DNA from: Agrobacterium leguminum
GTDB taxonomy: Bacteria; Pseudomonadota; Alphaproteobacteria; Rhizobiales; Rhizobiaceae
Direction: 5' to 3'
Assembly: GCF_015704895.1 (NCBI RefSeq)
Contig: NZ_JADQWB010000027.1
Coordinates: 1 to 49,427, forward strand
DNA length: 49,427 nt
The position numbers and the translations under genes were made by a program. The notes under the pieces were generated by a model. The model made no database searches, had not been told where the DNA came from, and worked only from the letters and a program-made list of their open reading frames with translations. Of this stretch, positions 33,334-42,736 are shown piece after piece; within the stretch, counting starts at the first letter, position 1; every line of letters begins with the position of its first letter.

Positions 33334-34788
33334 ATGTATCTCGGTCTCGATCTTGGCACATCCGGCGTCAAAGCCCTGCTGATGGACGGCGATCAGAAAA
33401 TCATCGGCTCGGCCAACGGCTCGCTGGACGTTTCGCGCCCGCATCACGGCTGGTCGGAACAGGATCCGGCCGACTGGATTGCCGCGACGAAAACCGCCGT
33501 TGCCGGCCTGAAGCAGAAGTTTCCGAAGGAGCTTGCCGCCGTCAAGGGCATCGGCCTTTCCGGCCAGATGCATGGCGCGACGCTGATCGATGCGGCCGGT
33601 AAGGTGCTGCGCCCCTGCATCCTGTGGAACGACACGCGCTCTTATGCCGAGGCCGCCGCGCTGGATGCCGATCCACGCTTCCGCAAGATCACCGGCAACA
33701 TCGTCTTCCCCGGTTTCACCGCGCCGAAACTTGCCTGGGTGGCGAAGAACGAACCTGAAATCTTCGCGAAAGTGGCCAAGGTGCTGCTGCCGAAGGATTA
33801 TCTGCGTCTTTGGCTGACGGGCGAATACATCTCCGAAATGTCGGATTCCGCCGGCACCTCCTGGCTCGATACCGGCGCACGCAAATGGTCTTCCGAACTT
33901 CTTGCCGCCACCGGTCTGGATGAAAAACACATGCCCTCGCTGGTGGAAGGCACGGATGAGGCGGGCGTGCTGCGCGCCGAACTTGGCTCCGAATGGGGCA
34001 TTTCCGGCCGCACCGTCGTTGCCGGCGGCGCGGGCGACAATGCCGCTTCCGCCTGCGGCATGGGCACGGTGAAGGAGGGCCATGCCTTCGTCTCGCTCGG
34101 CACATCCGGCGTGCTTTTCGCCGCCAATGCATCTTACCTGCCGAAGCCGGAAAGCGCCGTGCACGCCTTCTGCCATGCGCTGCCCAATACCTGGCACCAG
34201 ATGGGCGTCATCCTCTCCGCCACCGATGCGCTGAACTGGTATTCGCGCCTCACCGGCCAATCCGCCGCCGATCTGACCGGCGAATTGGGCGAAACGCTGC
34301 TTGCGCCGACCGGTGTCACCTTCGCGCCCTATCTCTCCGGCGAGCGCACCCCGCACAACGACGCCGCCATTCGCGGCTCCTTTATCGGTCTTTCGCATGA
34401 AAGCGACCGCAAGGCGCTGACGCAGGCGGTGCTGGAAGGCGTGACTTTCGCGATCAGGGACAATCTCGAAGCGCTGAAATCGGCCGGCACGTCCATTTCC
34501 CGCGTCACCGCCATCGGCGGCGGCTCGCGCTCGGCCTATTGGCTGGCCTCCATCGCTACCTCGCTCGGCGTGCCCGTCGATATTCCGGCCGAGGGCGATT
34601 TCGGCGCCGCTTTCGGTGCGGCCCGCCTCGGCCTCATCGCCGCGACCGGGGCCGATCCGGTGGCGGTTTGCGCGCAGCCGGAAACGGCGCGGACCATTGA
34701 GCCGGTGGCGGCGCTGGCCGGCGCCTATGAGGAGGCTTACCGGCGCTATCATGCGCTTTATCCGGCTATTCGGGCGCTTTCGCATTGA
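33334..34788 (+). CDS. xylB: Xylulokinase
   Basis: 484-residue FGGY kinase that phosphorylates D-xylulose to xylulose-5-phosphate. N-terminal phosphate-1 motif LGLDLGTSGVKALLMDG, substrate region GLSGQMHGATLID, WNDTRS, the catalytic-Asp region VAGGAGDNAASACGMG, FAPYLSGERTPHND and the adenosine motif AIGGGSRSAYWLASIATSLG are all seen. ATG at 33334 is chosen since GGAG (33324-33327) is six bases upstream; an in-frame ATG at 33322 adds four residues. The gap to xylA contains repeat B2, so the two genes may be differentially expressed. Confidence 0.95.
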   Translation: MYLGLDLGTSGVKALLMDGDQKIIGSANGSLDVSRPHHGWSEQDPADWIAATKTAVAGLKQKFPKELAAVKGIGLSGQMHGATLIDAAGKVLRPCILWNDTRSYAEAAALDADPRFRKITGNIVFPGFTAPKLAWVAKNEPEIFAKVAKVLLPKDYLRLWLTGEYISEMSDSAGTSWLDTGARKWSSELLAATGLDEKHMPSLVEGTDEAGVLRAELGSEWGISGRTVVAGGAGDNAASACGMGTVKEGHAFVSLGTSGVLFAANASYLPKPESAVHAFCHALPNTWHQMGVILSATDALNWYSRLTGQSAADLTGELGETLLAPTGVTFAPYLSGERTPHNDAAIRGSFIGLSHESDRKALTQAVLEGVTFAIRDNLEALKSAGTSISRVTAIGGGSRSAYWLASIATSLGVPVDIPAEGDFGAAFGAARLGLIAATGADPVAVCAQPETARTIEPVAALAGAYEEAYRRYHALYPAIRALSH

Positions 34789-34808
34789 GACGCGGCGTGT
34801 GCAGCTTC

Positions 34809-34963
34809 ACCCCCCTCTGCCCTGCCGGGCATCTCCCCCTCAAGGGGGGAGATCGGCAGGGCGCTAACCCTCGCTCCACCCTCAGCCTTACGTGAGGACG
34901 AGACCTAACCGCGAGTCGATCTCCCCCCTTGAGGGGGAGATGTCCGGCAGGACAGAGGGGGGT
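34809..34963. repeat. Family B long inverted repeat, copy B2
   Basis: The left arm ACCCCCCTCTGCCCTGCCGG continues through GAGATC; the right arm is the inverted copy, with TGTCCGGCAGGACAGAG showing two changes. The ~65-base centre is unrelated to those of B1 and B3. It lies between xylB and xylA. Confidence 0.88.
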
Positions 34964-35029
34964 GAGCAGCAAACGCCGACCCTGAAATTTCAGAACACCA
35001 TCTAAACCCACCCCAAGAGGAGGATCACC

Positions 35030-36340
35030 ATGAGCACAGGTTTCTTCGGCGATATTGCCAAGATCAAATATGAAGGCCCCGACAGCACCAACCCGCTGGC
35101 CTTCCGTCATTACAACCCCGACGAAATCGTCGCCGGCAAGCGCATGGAAGATCACCTGCGTTTTGCGGTGGCCTATTGGCACACCTTCACCTGGCCGGGC
35201 GGCGACCCCTTCGGCGGCCAGACGTTCCTGCGCCCATGGTTCGAAGATACGATGCAGGCGGCAAAACTGAAGGCGGATGTGGCTTTCGAATTCTTCTCGC
35301 TGCTCGGTTCGCCGTTTTATTGCTTCCACGACGCCGATGTGCGCCCGGAGGGCCGGAACTTCGCGGAGAATACCAAGAACCTCAACGAGATCGTTGATTA
35401 TTTTGCCCAAAAGCAGGCCGATACCGGCGTGAAGCTCCTTTGGGGCACGGCGAACCTCTTCTCCAACCGTCGCTTCATGTCGGGTGCTGCCACCAATCCG
35501 GACCCGGATGTTTTCGCTTTCTCCGCCGCGACCGTGAAGACCTGCATGGACGCCACCAAGAAGCTCGGCGGCGCGAACTATGTTCTGTGGGGCGGCCGCG
35601 AAGGTTACGAGACCCTGCTCAACACCGATCTGTCGCGTGAACTCGACCAGCTCGGCCGCTTCCTCAATCTGGTGGTGGAATATAAATACAAGATCGGCTT
35701 CGAAGGCACGATCCTGATCGAGCCGAAGCCGCAGGAGCCGACCAAGCACCAGTATGACTACGACGTCGCCACCGTTTACGCCTTCCTGCAGAAGAACGGT
35801 CTGGAAAAGGAAGTGAAGGTCAATATCGAGCAGGGCCATGCCATTCTCGCCGGCCATTCCTTCGAGCATGAGCTCGCCATGGCCAATGCCTTCGGCATTT
35901 TCGGCTCCATCGACATGAACCGCAACGACTACCAGTCCGGCTGGGATACCGACCAGTTCCCCAACAACGTGCCGGAAATGGCTCTCGCTTATTATCATGT
36001 TCTGGCCGGTGGCGGTTTCAAGAACGGCGGCACCAACTTCGACTCCAAGCTGCGTCGTCAGTCGCTCGATCCGCAGGACCTGCTGATCGGCCATATCGGC
36101 GGCATGGATTGCTGCGCCCGCGGCCTGAAGGCGGCGGCGAAGATGATCGAGGACGGCGCGCTGTCGAAGCCGCTTGCGGAGCGTTACGCCGGGTGGGATT
36201 CGGCTGAAGCCCAGAAGATGCTGCGCGGCGAGCTGAAGCTGGAAGAGATTGCCGCTCTGGTGGAGCGTGAGGATATCAATCCCGAGCCGAAGTCCGGCCG
36301 TCAGGAATATCTCGAAAACGTGGTCAATCGTTACGTTTGA
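35030..36340 (+). CDS. xylA: Xylose isomerase
   Basis: 436-residue, long-type (class II) xylose isomerase converting D-xylose to D-xylulose. Active-site histidine in the [12 protein letters not shown] segment, metal ligands in [15 protein letters not shown] and [28 protein letters not shown], and [21 protein letters not shown] strong AAGAGGAGGATCACC ribosome site precedes the ATG. Normally a tetramer needing Mg2+/Mn2+. With xylB, it takes xylose to xylulose-5-phosphate, which the transaldolase encoded at 11168 helps to use. Confidence 0.97.
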   Translation: MSTGFFGDIAKIKYEGPDSTNPLAFRHYNPDEIVAGKRMEDHLRFAVAYWHTFTWPGGDPFGGQTFLRPWFEDTMQAAKLKADVAFEFFSLLGSPFYCFHDADVRPEGRNFAENTKNLNEIVDYFAQKQADTGVKLLWGTANLFSNRRFMSGAATNPDPDVFAFSAATVKTCMDATKKLGGANYVLWGGREGYETLLNTDLSRELDQLGRFLNLVVEYKYKIGFEGTILIEPKPQEPTKHQYDYDVATVYAFLQKNGLEKEVKVNIEQGHAILAGHSFEHELAMANAFGIFGSIDMNRNDYQSGWDTDQFPNNVPEMALAYYHVLAGGGFKNGGTNFDSKLRRQSLDPQDLLIGHIGGMDCCARGLKAAAKMIEDGALSKPLAERYAGWDSAEAQKMLRGELKLEEIAALVEREDINPEPKSGRQEYLENVVNRYV

Positions 36341-36368
36341 TGCGGTGGAGGGGGCGATGGCAGCGTCG

Positions 36369-36536
36369 CCCCCTCATCGCCTCGCTTCGCTCCGGTACTT
36401 CTCCCCGGCGGGGAGAAGAACAAGCGGGGTGCTCTTTGCCCAAAGCGACCTCTCCTGAGAATATGCTGCGGTCACTGCACATTTCTTCTCCCCGGCCGGG
36501 GAGAAGGTGGCCCGAAGGGCCGGATGAGGGGGCCCG
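36369..36536. repeat. Family A intergenic repeat, copy A3 (outward-facing halves)
   Basis: The left half in reverse orientation is CCCCTCATCGCCTCGCTTCG plus CTCCGGTACTTCTCCCC, a third tail type. The right half in forward orientation has hairpin CTTCTCCCCGGCCGGGGAGA then GTGGCCCGAAGGGCCGGATG. Unlike A1, A2 and A4, the hairpins lie inside and the tails point outward, and the centre is longer. Confidence 0.8.
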
Positions 36537-36829
36537 CTCGCCATCTCTTCCCAAAGGCGAGGACAATTCCACACCGCCACTCCTTCCTTTTCAGTCACTT
36601 CCCAAAAAATACGTCCCCACTCATCCCCATCAGCTGATTTAGCCGCATCATTCCTCTCGCAACCGGAACGGAAGGGCGATGCGCGCGGCGCCCTTCGCGA
36701 ACCGGAGGCCGGCATCGACAAGCATGGTTCTGGCAGATCGTGTTTCGGAAAGGCATTCCGCCGGGCCAGAGGCGGGAAGGACCGATCCGATAGGTGCCGT
36801 GAAAAGGCTGTGACCGACGGGCTGCCGTG

Positions 36830-37032
36830 GCGGCCCTGATGATACGGCCCGGTGAATGCAACGACTTCCACCACCTCCCATATTCCACCCGCATTCTCCG
36901 GGTCGATGCCTTGCGCCGCCGGCAAACCGCTGCGGTGGCACTCCCCCATACAAAGCGCTTTGGACTTGTTAACTGCGCATCCTGAAACGTTGTAGATTCC
37001 TGCCGCCCACGACTGTACCTGCCGGCCGACAT
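36830..37032 (-). pseudogene. Decayed N-terminal fragment of a second GH1 beta-glucosidase
   Basis: On the minus strand, one frame reads KRFVWGSATAA (36960-36928), the start signature of GH1 enzymes. The next frame reads AAQGIDPENAGGIWEVV (about 36919-36869), like the YQIEGA..EDG..PSIWDVF block. The first frame returns with HSPGRIIRAATA (36858-36823), like SHTPGRI..GATG. The order and spacing match the first ~55 residues of a GH1 protein broken by frameshifts. No later GH1 motif was found, so only a remnant exists, divergent from the intact enzyme at 37088. Based on reading motifs only. Confidence 0.45.
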
Positions 37033-37087
37033 GGTCTAAACCGCTGCTGATCTTTTCACGCTCGATGGACAGAGAAGGGCCTCGTAG

Positions 37088-38467
37088 ATGACCGATCCCA
37101 AAACGCTAGCCGCCCGTTTCCCCGGCGATTTCCTGTTCGGCGTCGCGACCGCCTCTTTCCAGATCGAAGGCTCCACGAAGGCAGATGGCCGCAAGCCCTC
37201 CATCTGGGACGCCTTCTGCAATATGCCGGGCCATGTCTTCGAGCGTCACAATGGCGATATTGCCTGCGATCACTACAATCGCTGGGAGCAGGATCTCGAT
37301 CTCATCAAGGACATGGGTGTCGAGGCTTATCGTTTCTCCATCGCCTGGCCGCGCATCATTCCGGATGGTTTCGGGCCGATCAACGAGAAGGGGCTGGATT
37401 TCTACGACCGCCTCGTCGATGGCTGCAAGGCGCGCGGCATCAAGACCTATGCGACGCTTTACCATTGGGACCTGCCGCTGACGCTGATGGGCGATGGCGG
37501 CTGGGCCTCGCGCTCCACTGCGCACGCCTTCCAGCGATACGCCAAGACCGTGATGGCCCGCCTGGGGGATCGGCTGGATGCGGTGGCGACCTTCAACGAG
37601 CCCTGGTGCGCGGTGTGGCTCAGCCATCTCTATGGCATTCATGCGCCGGGCGAGCGCAACATGGAGGCAGCCCTTGCCGCCATGCATCACATCAATCTCG
37701 CCCATGGTTTCGGCGTGGAAGCCTCCCGCCATGTCGCGCCGAAGGTGCCGGTGGGGCTGGTGCTGAACGCCCATTCCGTCATCCCGGCTTCCGATAGCGA
37801 CGCCGATCTCAAGGCCGCCGAACGGGCCTTCCAGTTCCACAACGGCGCGTTTTTCGATCCGGTCTTCAAGGGCGAATATCCGCCCGAGATGATGGAGGCG
37901 CTGGGAAGCCGCATGCCGGTGGTGGAGGCGGAAGACCTTTCCATCATCAGCCAGAAGCTCGACTGGTGGGGCCTGAATTATTACACGCCGATGCGTGTCG
38001 CCGACGATGCGACACCGGGCGCGGAATTCCCCGCCACGACACCGGCCCCGGCCGTCAGCGATGTGAAGACCGATATCGGCTGGGAGGTCTATGCCCCGGC
38101 GCTCCAGTCGCTGGTGGAAACGCTCTATAAACGTTACGACCTGCCGGATTGCTACATCACCGAAAACGGCGCCTGCTATAATATGGGCGTCGAAAACGGC
38201 GAGGTGGATGACCAGCCGCGTCTCGACTATTACGCCGAACATCTCGGCATCGTCGCCGATCTCATCCGCGAGGGTTATCCGATGCGCGGTTATTTCGCCT
38301 GGAGCCTGATGGATAATTTCGAATGGGCTGAGGGCTATCGCATGCGCTTCGGTCTCGTGCATGTGGATTACGACACGCAGGTGCGGACGCTGAAGAACAG
38401 CGGCAAATGGTACAGCGCGCTGGCTTCGGGCTTTCCGAAGGGGAACCATGGTCTGGCGAAGCCGTAA
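37088..38467 (+). CDS. abg: GH1 beta-glucosidase (Agrobacterium Abg type)
   Basis: 459 residues, (beta/alpha)8 retaining glycosidase cleaving beta-glucosides and some beta-galactosides. From memory the sequence is nearly the same as the Agrobacterium sp. Abg enzyme (MTDPKTLAARFPGDFLFGVA, then IEGSTKADGRKPSIWDAFCN). Acid/base Glu171 is in TFNEPWCAV and nucleophile Glu359 in CYITENGACYN, equal to Glu170 and Glu358 of Abg when the Met is not counted. No signal peptide, so cytoplasmic. It begins a few dozen bases from a divergent GH1 remnant; a CTCGTAG stretch rather than a strong ribosome site precedes the ATG. Followed by an inverted repeat. Confidence 0.97.
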   Translation: MTDPKTLAARFPGDFLFGVATASFQIEGSTKADGRKPSIWDAFCNMPGHVFERHNGDIACDHYNRWEQDLDLIKDMGVEAYRFSIAWPRIIPDGFGPINEKGLDFYDRLVDGCKARGIKTYATLYHWDLPLTLMGDGGWASRSTAHAFQRYAKTVMARLGDRLDAVATFNEPWCAVWLSHLYGIHAPGERNMEAALAAMHHINLAHGFGVEASRHVAPKVPVGLVLNAHSVIPASDSDADLKAAERAFQFHNGAFFDPVFKGEYPPEMMEALGSRMPVVEAEDLSIISQKLDWWGLNYYTPMRVADDATPGAEFPATTPAPAVSDVKTDIGWEVYAPALQSLVETLYKRYDLPDCYITENGACYNMGVENGEVDDQPRLDYYAEHLGIVADLIREGYPMRGYFAWSLMDNFEWAEGYRMRFGLVHVDYDTQVRTLKNSGKWYSALASGFPKGNHGLAKP

Positions 38468-38473
38468 CGGTCA

Positions 38474-38600
38474 CCTCCCTCATCCCTGTGCTCGTCACAG
38501 GGATCCAGCCAGCCCAAGTCCTTGGGCTGAGGGGAGTCTTTCCGCCACGCGGACGCGTGTCGACTGGATTCCTGTGACGAGCACAGGAATGAGGGTTGGG
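38474..38600. repeat. Long inverted repeat (CCTGTGCTCGTCACAGG type)
   Basis: The left arm CATCCCTGTGCTCGTCACAG plus GGATCCAG and the right arm CTGGATTCCTGTGACGAGCA plus CAGGAATGAG are near-complementary, around a ~60-base centre. Each arm is itself partly palindromic (CTGTG..CACAG). It lies downstream of the beta-glucosidase. Confidence 0.75.
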
Positions 38601-38835
38601 GGGCGGTCCTGCATGAACTTTACGCGCCGAATCCGGTAGCAGGCGACGTGTCAGCGCCCGCCGCAATAAAGTTCTCTCCCCTTATTATCAGTTTTCCAAA
38701 CTTTTTTGTCGGTTACCCGGCGGTGCCTGCTTGCGCCCGCCGTCCCGCCTCCTATGTCAGACGGGCTACGAAGGCGTAGCACCCGTTCTGGCGTCCAAGG
38801 GGCAGGGCGGGTTGGTCCTCCCAGGGAAAACGAAG
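38601..38835 (+). other. Nitroreductase leader with possible RNA structure
   Basis: 235 bases without a gene. CGGCGG (38718-38723) can pair with CCGCCG (38737-38742). CCCGCC (38744-38749) can pair with GGCGGG (38806-38811), enclosing a hairpin GCTACG-AAGG-CGTAGC (38765-38780) extended by ACGG/CCGT. A CAGGGAAAACG ribosome site follows. Not matched to any known riboswitch. Confidence 0.35.
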
Positions 38836-39465
38836 ATGCTTATCGAAAAACTCAACTGGCGTTACGCCACCAAGAAAATGGATCCTTCCAAGGCCGTGTC
38901 GGAAGACAAGGTCGAGCGCATTGTCGAGGCGGCGCGGCTTGCCCCCACCTCCAGCGGTCTTCAGCCCTTCGAGGTGATCGTCGTCACCGATCCGGAAGTG
39001 CGCGCCAAAATCCGCGAGATCGCCTGGAACCAGGCGCAGGTCACCGACGGTTCGCATCTGCTGGTTTTTGCGGCATGGGACAATTACACCGAAGAGCGGA
39101 TCAACCGCATGTTCGATCTGGTCAACGAAGAACGCGGCATCAAGAATGAAGGCTGGGAAGCCTATCGCCAGATGCTGCTTTCCACCTATCCGCAGCGCGA
39201 GCAGCAGGTGAATTTCGAACATGCCGCCCGTCAGGCCTATATCGGCTTCGGCATGGCCGTGGCGCAGGCCGCTTTCGAGGGCGTGGATTCCACTCCGATG
39301 GAAGGCTTCGACCCGGCAAAGCTCGATGAAATCCTCGGCCTGCGCGAGAAGGGCCTGCGCTCCGTCACCATCCTGCCGCTCGGTTATCGCCAGCCGGAAG
39401 GCGACTGGCTGGTGAACCTGAAGAAGGTGCGCCGCCCGGCCGATGAATTTGTCAGCCGCGTCTGA
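38836..39465 (+). CDS. NAD(P)H-dependent nitroreductase family oxidoreductase
   Basis: 209-residue flavoprotein of the NfsB/YfkO-like nitroreductase family: FMN-phosphate-binding WRYATKKMDPSKAV near the N terminus, ARLAPTSSGLQPFEVIVV, HAARQAYIGFGMAVAQAAFEGVDSTPMEGFDP, and the C-terminal ILPLGYRQPEGDWL. It would reduce nitroaromatics, quinones or similar compounds using NAD(P)H. ATG at 38836 follows CAGGGAAAACGAAG; the frame is open to 38731, but the family start is MLIEKLNWRYATKK. Followed by repeat C4 and a likely terminator. Physiological substrate unknown. Confidence 0.9.
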   Translation: MLIEKLNWRYATKKMDPSKAVSEDKVERIVEAARLAPTSSGLQPFEVIVVTDPEVRAKIREIAWNQAQVTDGSHLLVFAAWDNYTEERINRMFDLVNEERGIKNEGWEAYRQMLLSTYPQREQQVNFEHAARQAYIGFGMAVAQAAFEGVDSTPMEGFDPAKLDEILGLREKGLRSVTILPLGYRQPEGDWLVNLKKVRRPADEFVSRV

Positions 39466-39488
39466 TTTTACGCCGCTCGCGAAAGCTA

Positions 39489-39590
39489 AAGCATTTCCAG
39501 GAAAAGTGGAATCCGGTTTTCCGTCCGGAAATGCGGCACACAAAGAGCTGGAGCATTTTTGCGATTCGAAGAACGCAAAAATGCTCCAGA
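39489..39590 (+). repeat. Family C two-hairpin element, copy C4
   Basis: GCATTTCCAGGAAAAGTGGA, first palindrome (CCGGTTTTCCGTCCGG), CAAAGAG, then a second hairpin CTGGAGCATTTTTGC / GCAAAAATGCTCCAG. Compared with C1 and C2 the stem sequence differs on both sides so that pairing is kept. It begins 24 bases after the nitroreductase stop. Confidence 0.85.
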
Positions 39591-39629
39591 CTGCCGCAGG
39601 GCTGCACACGCGGCTTTGCGGTAGATTTT
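39591..39629 (+). terminator. Possible terminator after the nitroreductase
   Basis: CTGCCGCA (39591-39598) pairs with TGCGGTAG (39617-39624), and inside it GCTGC (39601-39605) pairs with GCGGC (39610-39614), loop ACAC. ATTTTT follows. It directly abuts repeat C4. Confidence 0.5.
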
Positions 39630-41632
<2,003 letters not shown>

Positions 41633-41665
41633 CTGCGTTTATAATAACAACCCAAGGAGACACCC

Positions 41666-42445
41666 ATGAAGAAACTCATTCTCGCGGCTTCGCTCGCCGC
41701 TCTCTTCACCGCCGGTCAGGCGCTGGCCGAGACCATCAAGATCGGCGTAACCCCCGCTGAGCACGCGCAGATCATGGAGCAGGTGAAGAAGATCGCGGCC
41801 GCCAAGGGTCTCGATATCGATATCGTCGAATTCTCCGACTATGTCGTGCCGAACCAGGCGCTGGCCGATGGCGAGCTGCAGGCCAACTCCTTCCAGCACC
41901 AGCCTTACCTCGACAACCAGATCGCTGACCGCAAGTTCGATCTCGTCAGCGTCGGCACCACCATCACCACCCCGATGGGCGTTTATTCGAAGAAGGTGAA
42001 GAACCTCGACGAGCTGAAGGACGGCGCAACCGTCGGCATTCCGAACGACCCGACCAATGGCGGCCGCGCGCTGCTGGTTCTCGCTTCCAAGGGCGTGCTC
42101 AAGGTCAAGGAAGAAGCCGGCCTCAAGGTAACGCCTGCCGACATCACCGAAAACCCGAAGAACATCCAGATCGTCGAACTCGACGCCGCCCAGCTGCCGC
42201 GCTCGCTTGACGATACCGACGCTTCGGTCATCAACACCAACTATGCGACGGCTGCCGGCCTGAACCCGAAGAAGGACGCCATCGCCATCGAAAGCGAAAA
42301 GTCCCCTTACGCGAACGTCATCGCCGTTCGTGCGCAGGACAAGGACAAGCCGTGGGTGAAGACGCTGGTTGAATCCTACCAGAGCCCGGAAGTGAAGGCC
42401 TTCATTCTGGAAAAGTACAACGGCACGGTCATCCCGTCCTGGTAA
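41666..42445 (+). CDS. metQ: Methionine-binding protein MetQ
   Basis: 259-residue NlpA/MetQ-type substrate-binding protein. Signal peptide MKKLILAASLAALFTAGQALA, cleaved before ETIKIG; there is no lipobox Cys, so it should be soluble in the periplasm rather than a lipoprotein. Conserved pieces: VTPAEHAQIMEQVKKIA, ADGELQANSFQHQPYLDN, GIPNDPTNGGRALLVL, and AQLPRSLDDTDASVINTNYA. It has an AAGGAG ribosome site and lies 33 bases after metI. Delivers D/L-methionine to MetNI. A UUCG-loop terminator follows. Confidence 0.94.
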   Translation: MKKLILAASLAALFTAGQALAETIKIGVTPAEHAQIMEQVKKIAAAKGLDIDIVEFSDYVVPNQALADGELQANSFQHQPYLDNQIADRKFDLVSVGTTITTPMGVYSKKVKNLDELKDGATVGIPNDPTNGGRALLVLASKGVLKVKEEAGLKVTPADITENPKNIQIVELDAAQLPRSLDDTDASVINTNYATAAGLNPKKDAIAIESEKSPYANVIAVRAQDKDKPWVKTLVESYQSPEVKAFILEKYNGTVIPSW

Positions 42446-42478
42446 GCCGCTCCAGCACTAGATCAGACCGGTATTTAA

Positions 42479-42504
42479 GGCGAAAACCGCTTACACTTTT
42501 CGCC
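42479..42504. repeat. Inverted repeat GGCGAAAA/TTTTCGCC
   Basis: GGCGAAAA (42479-42486) and TTTTCGCC (42497-42504) with a 10-base centre. Similar GAAAA-CCGCTT-TTTTC palindromes are frequent in rhizobial intergenic DNA. It precedes the metQ terminator. Confidence 0.55.
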
Positions 42505-42526
42505 ATCCCGGCTTAAAAAAATCACG

Positions 42527-42556
42527 ACCTCTCCCGTTCGCGGGGGAGGTTTTTTC
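42527..42556 (+). terminator. Rho-independent terminator of metNIQ
   Basis: 10-bp stem ACCTCTCCCG (42527-42536) / CGGGGGAGGT (42541-42550) with one wobble, a TTCG tetraloop, then a run of T's to 42556. Downstream (42560-42620) is a degenerate reverse-strand stretch like the first half of family C (TTCCGGACGG .. GGGCATTTC). Confidence 0.9.
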
Positions 42557-42736
42557 TTTTCCGGACGGACGCAAATCCGCTTTCCATGAAAAACCCAGGG
42601 CATTTCAGGGAAGGATTTTTCAGCGCCTCTGCCAGACTGTCGTTTTATACCCGTAGTTTTTTGGGGCGGGGCCACAATGCGGCTTAACCGCTTTTGAATG
42701 TTTCCTTCGGAAGATGATGCTTTCGAAGGGGATTTT

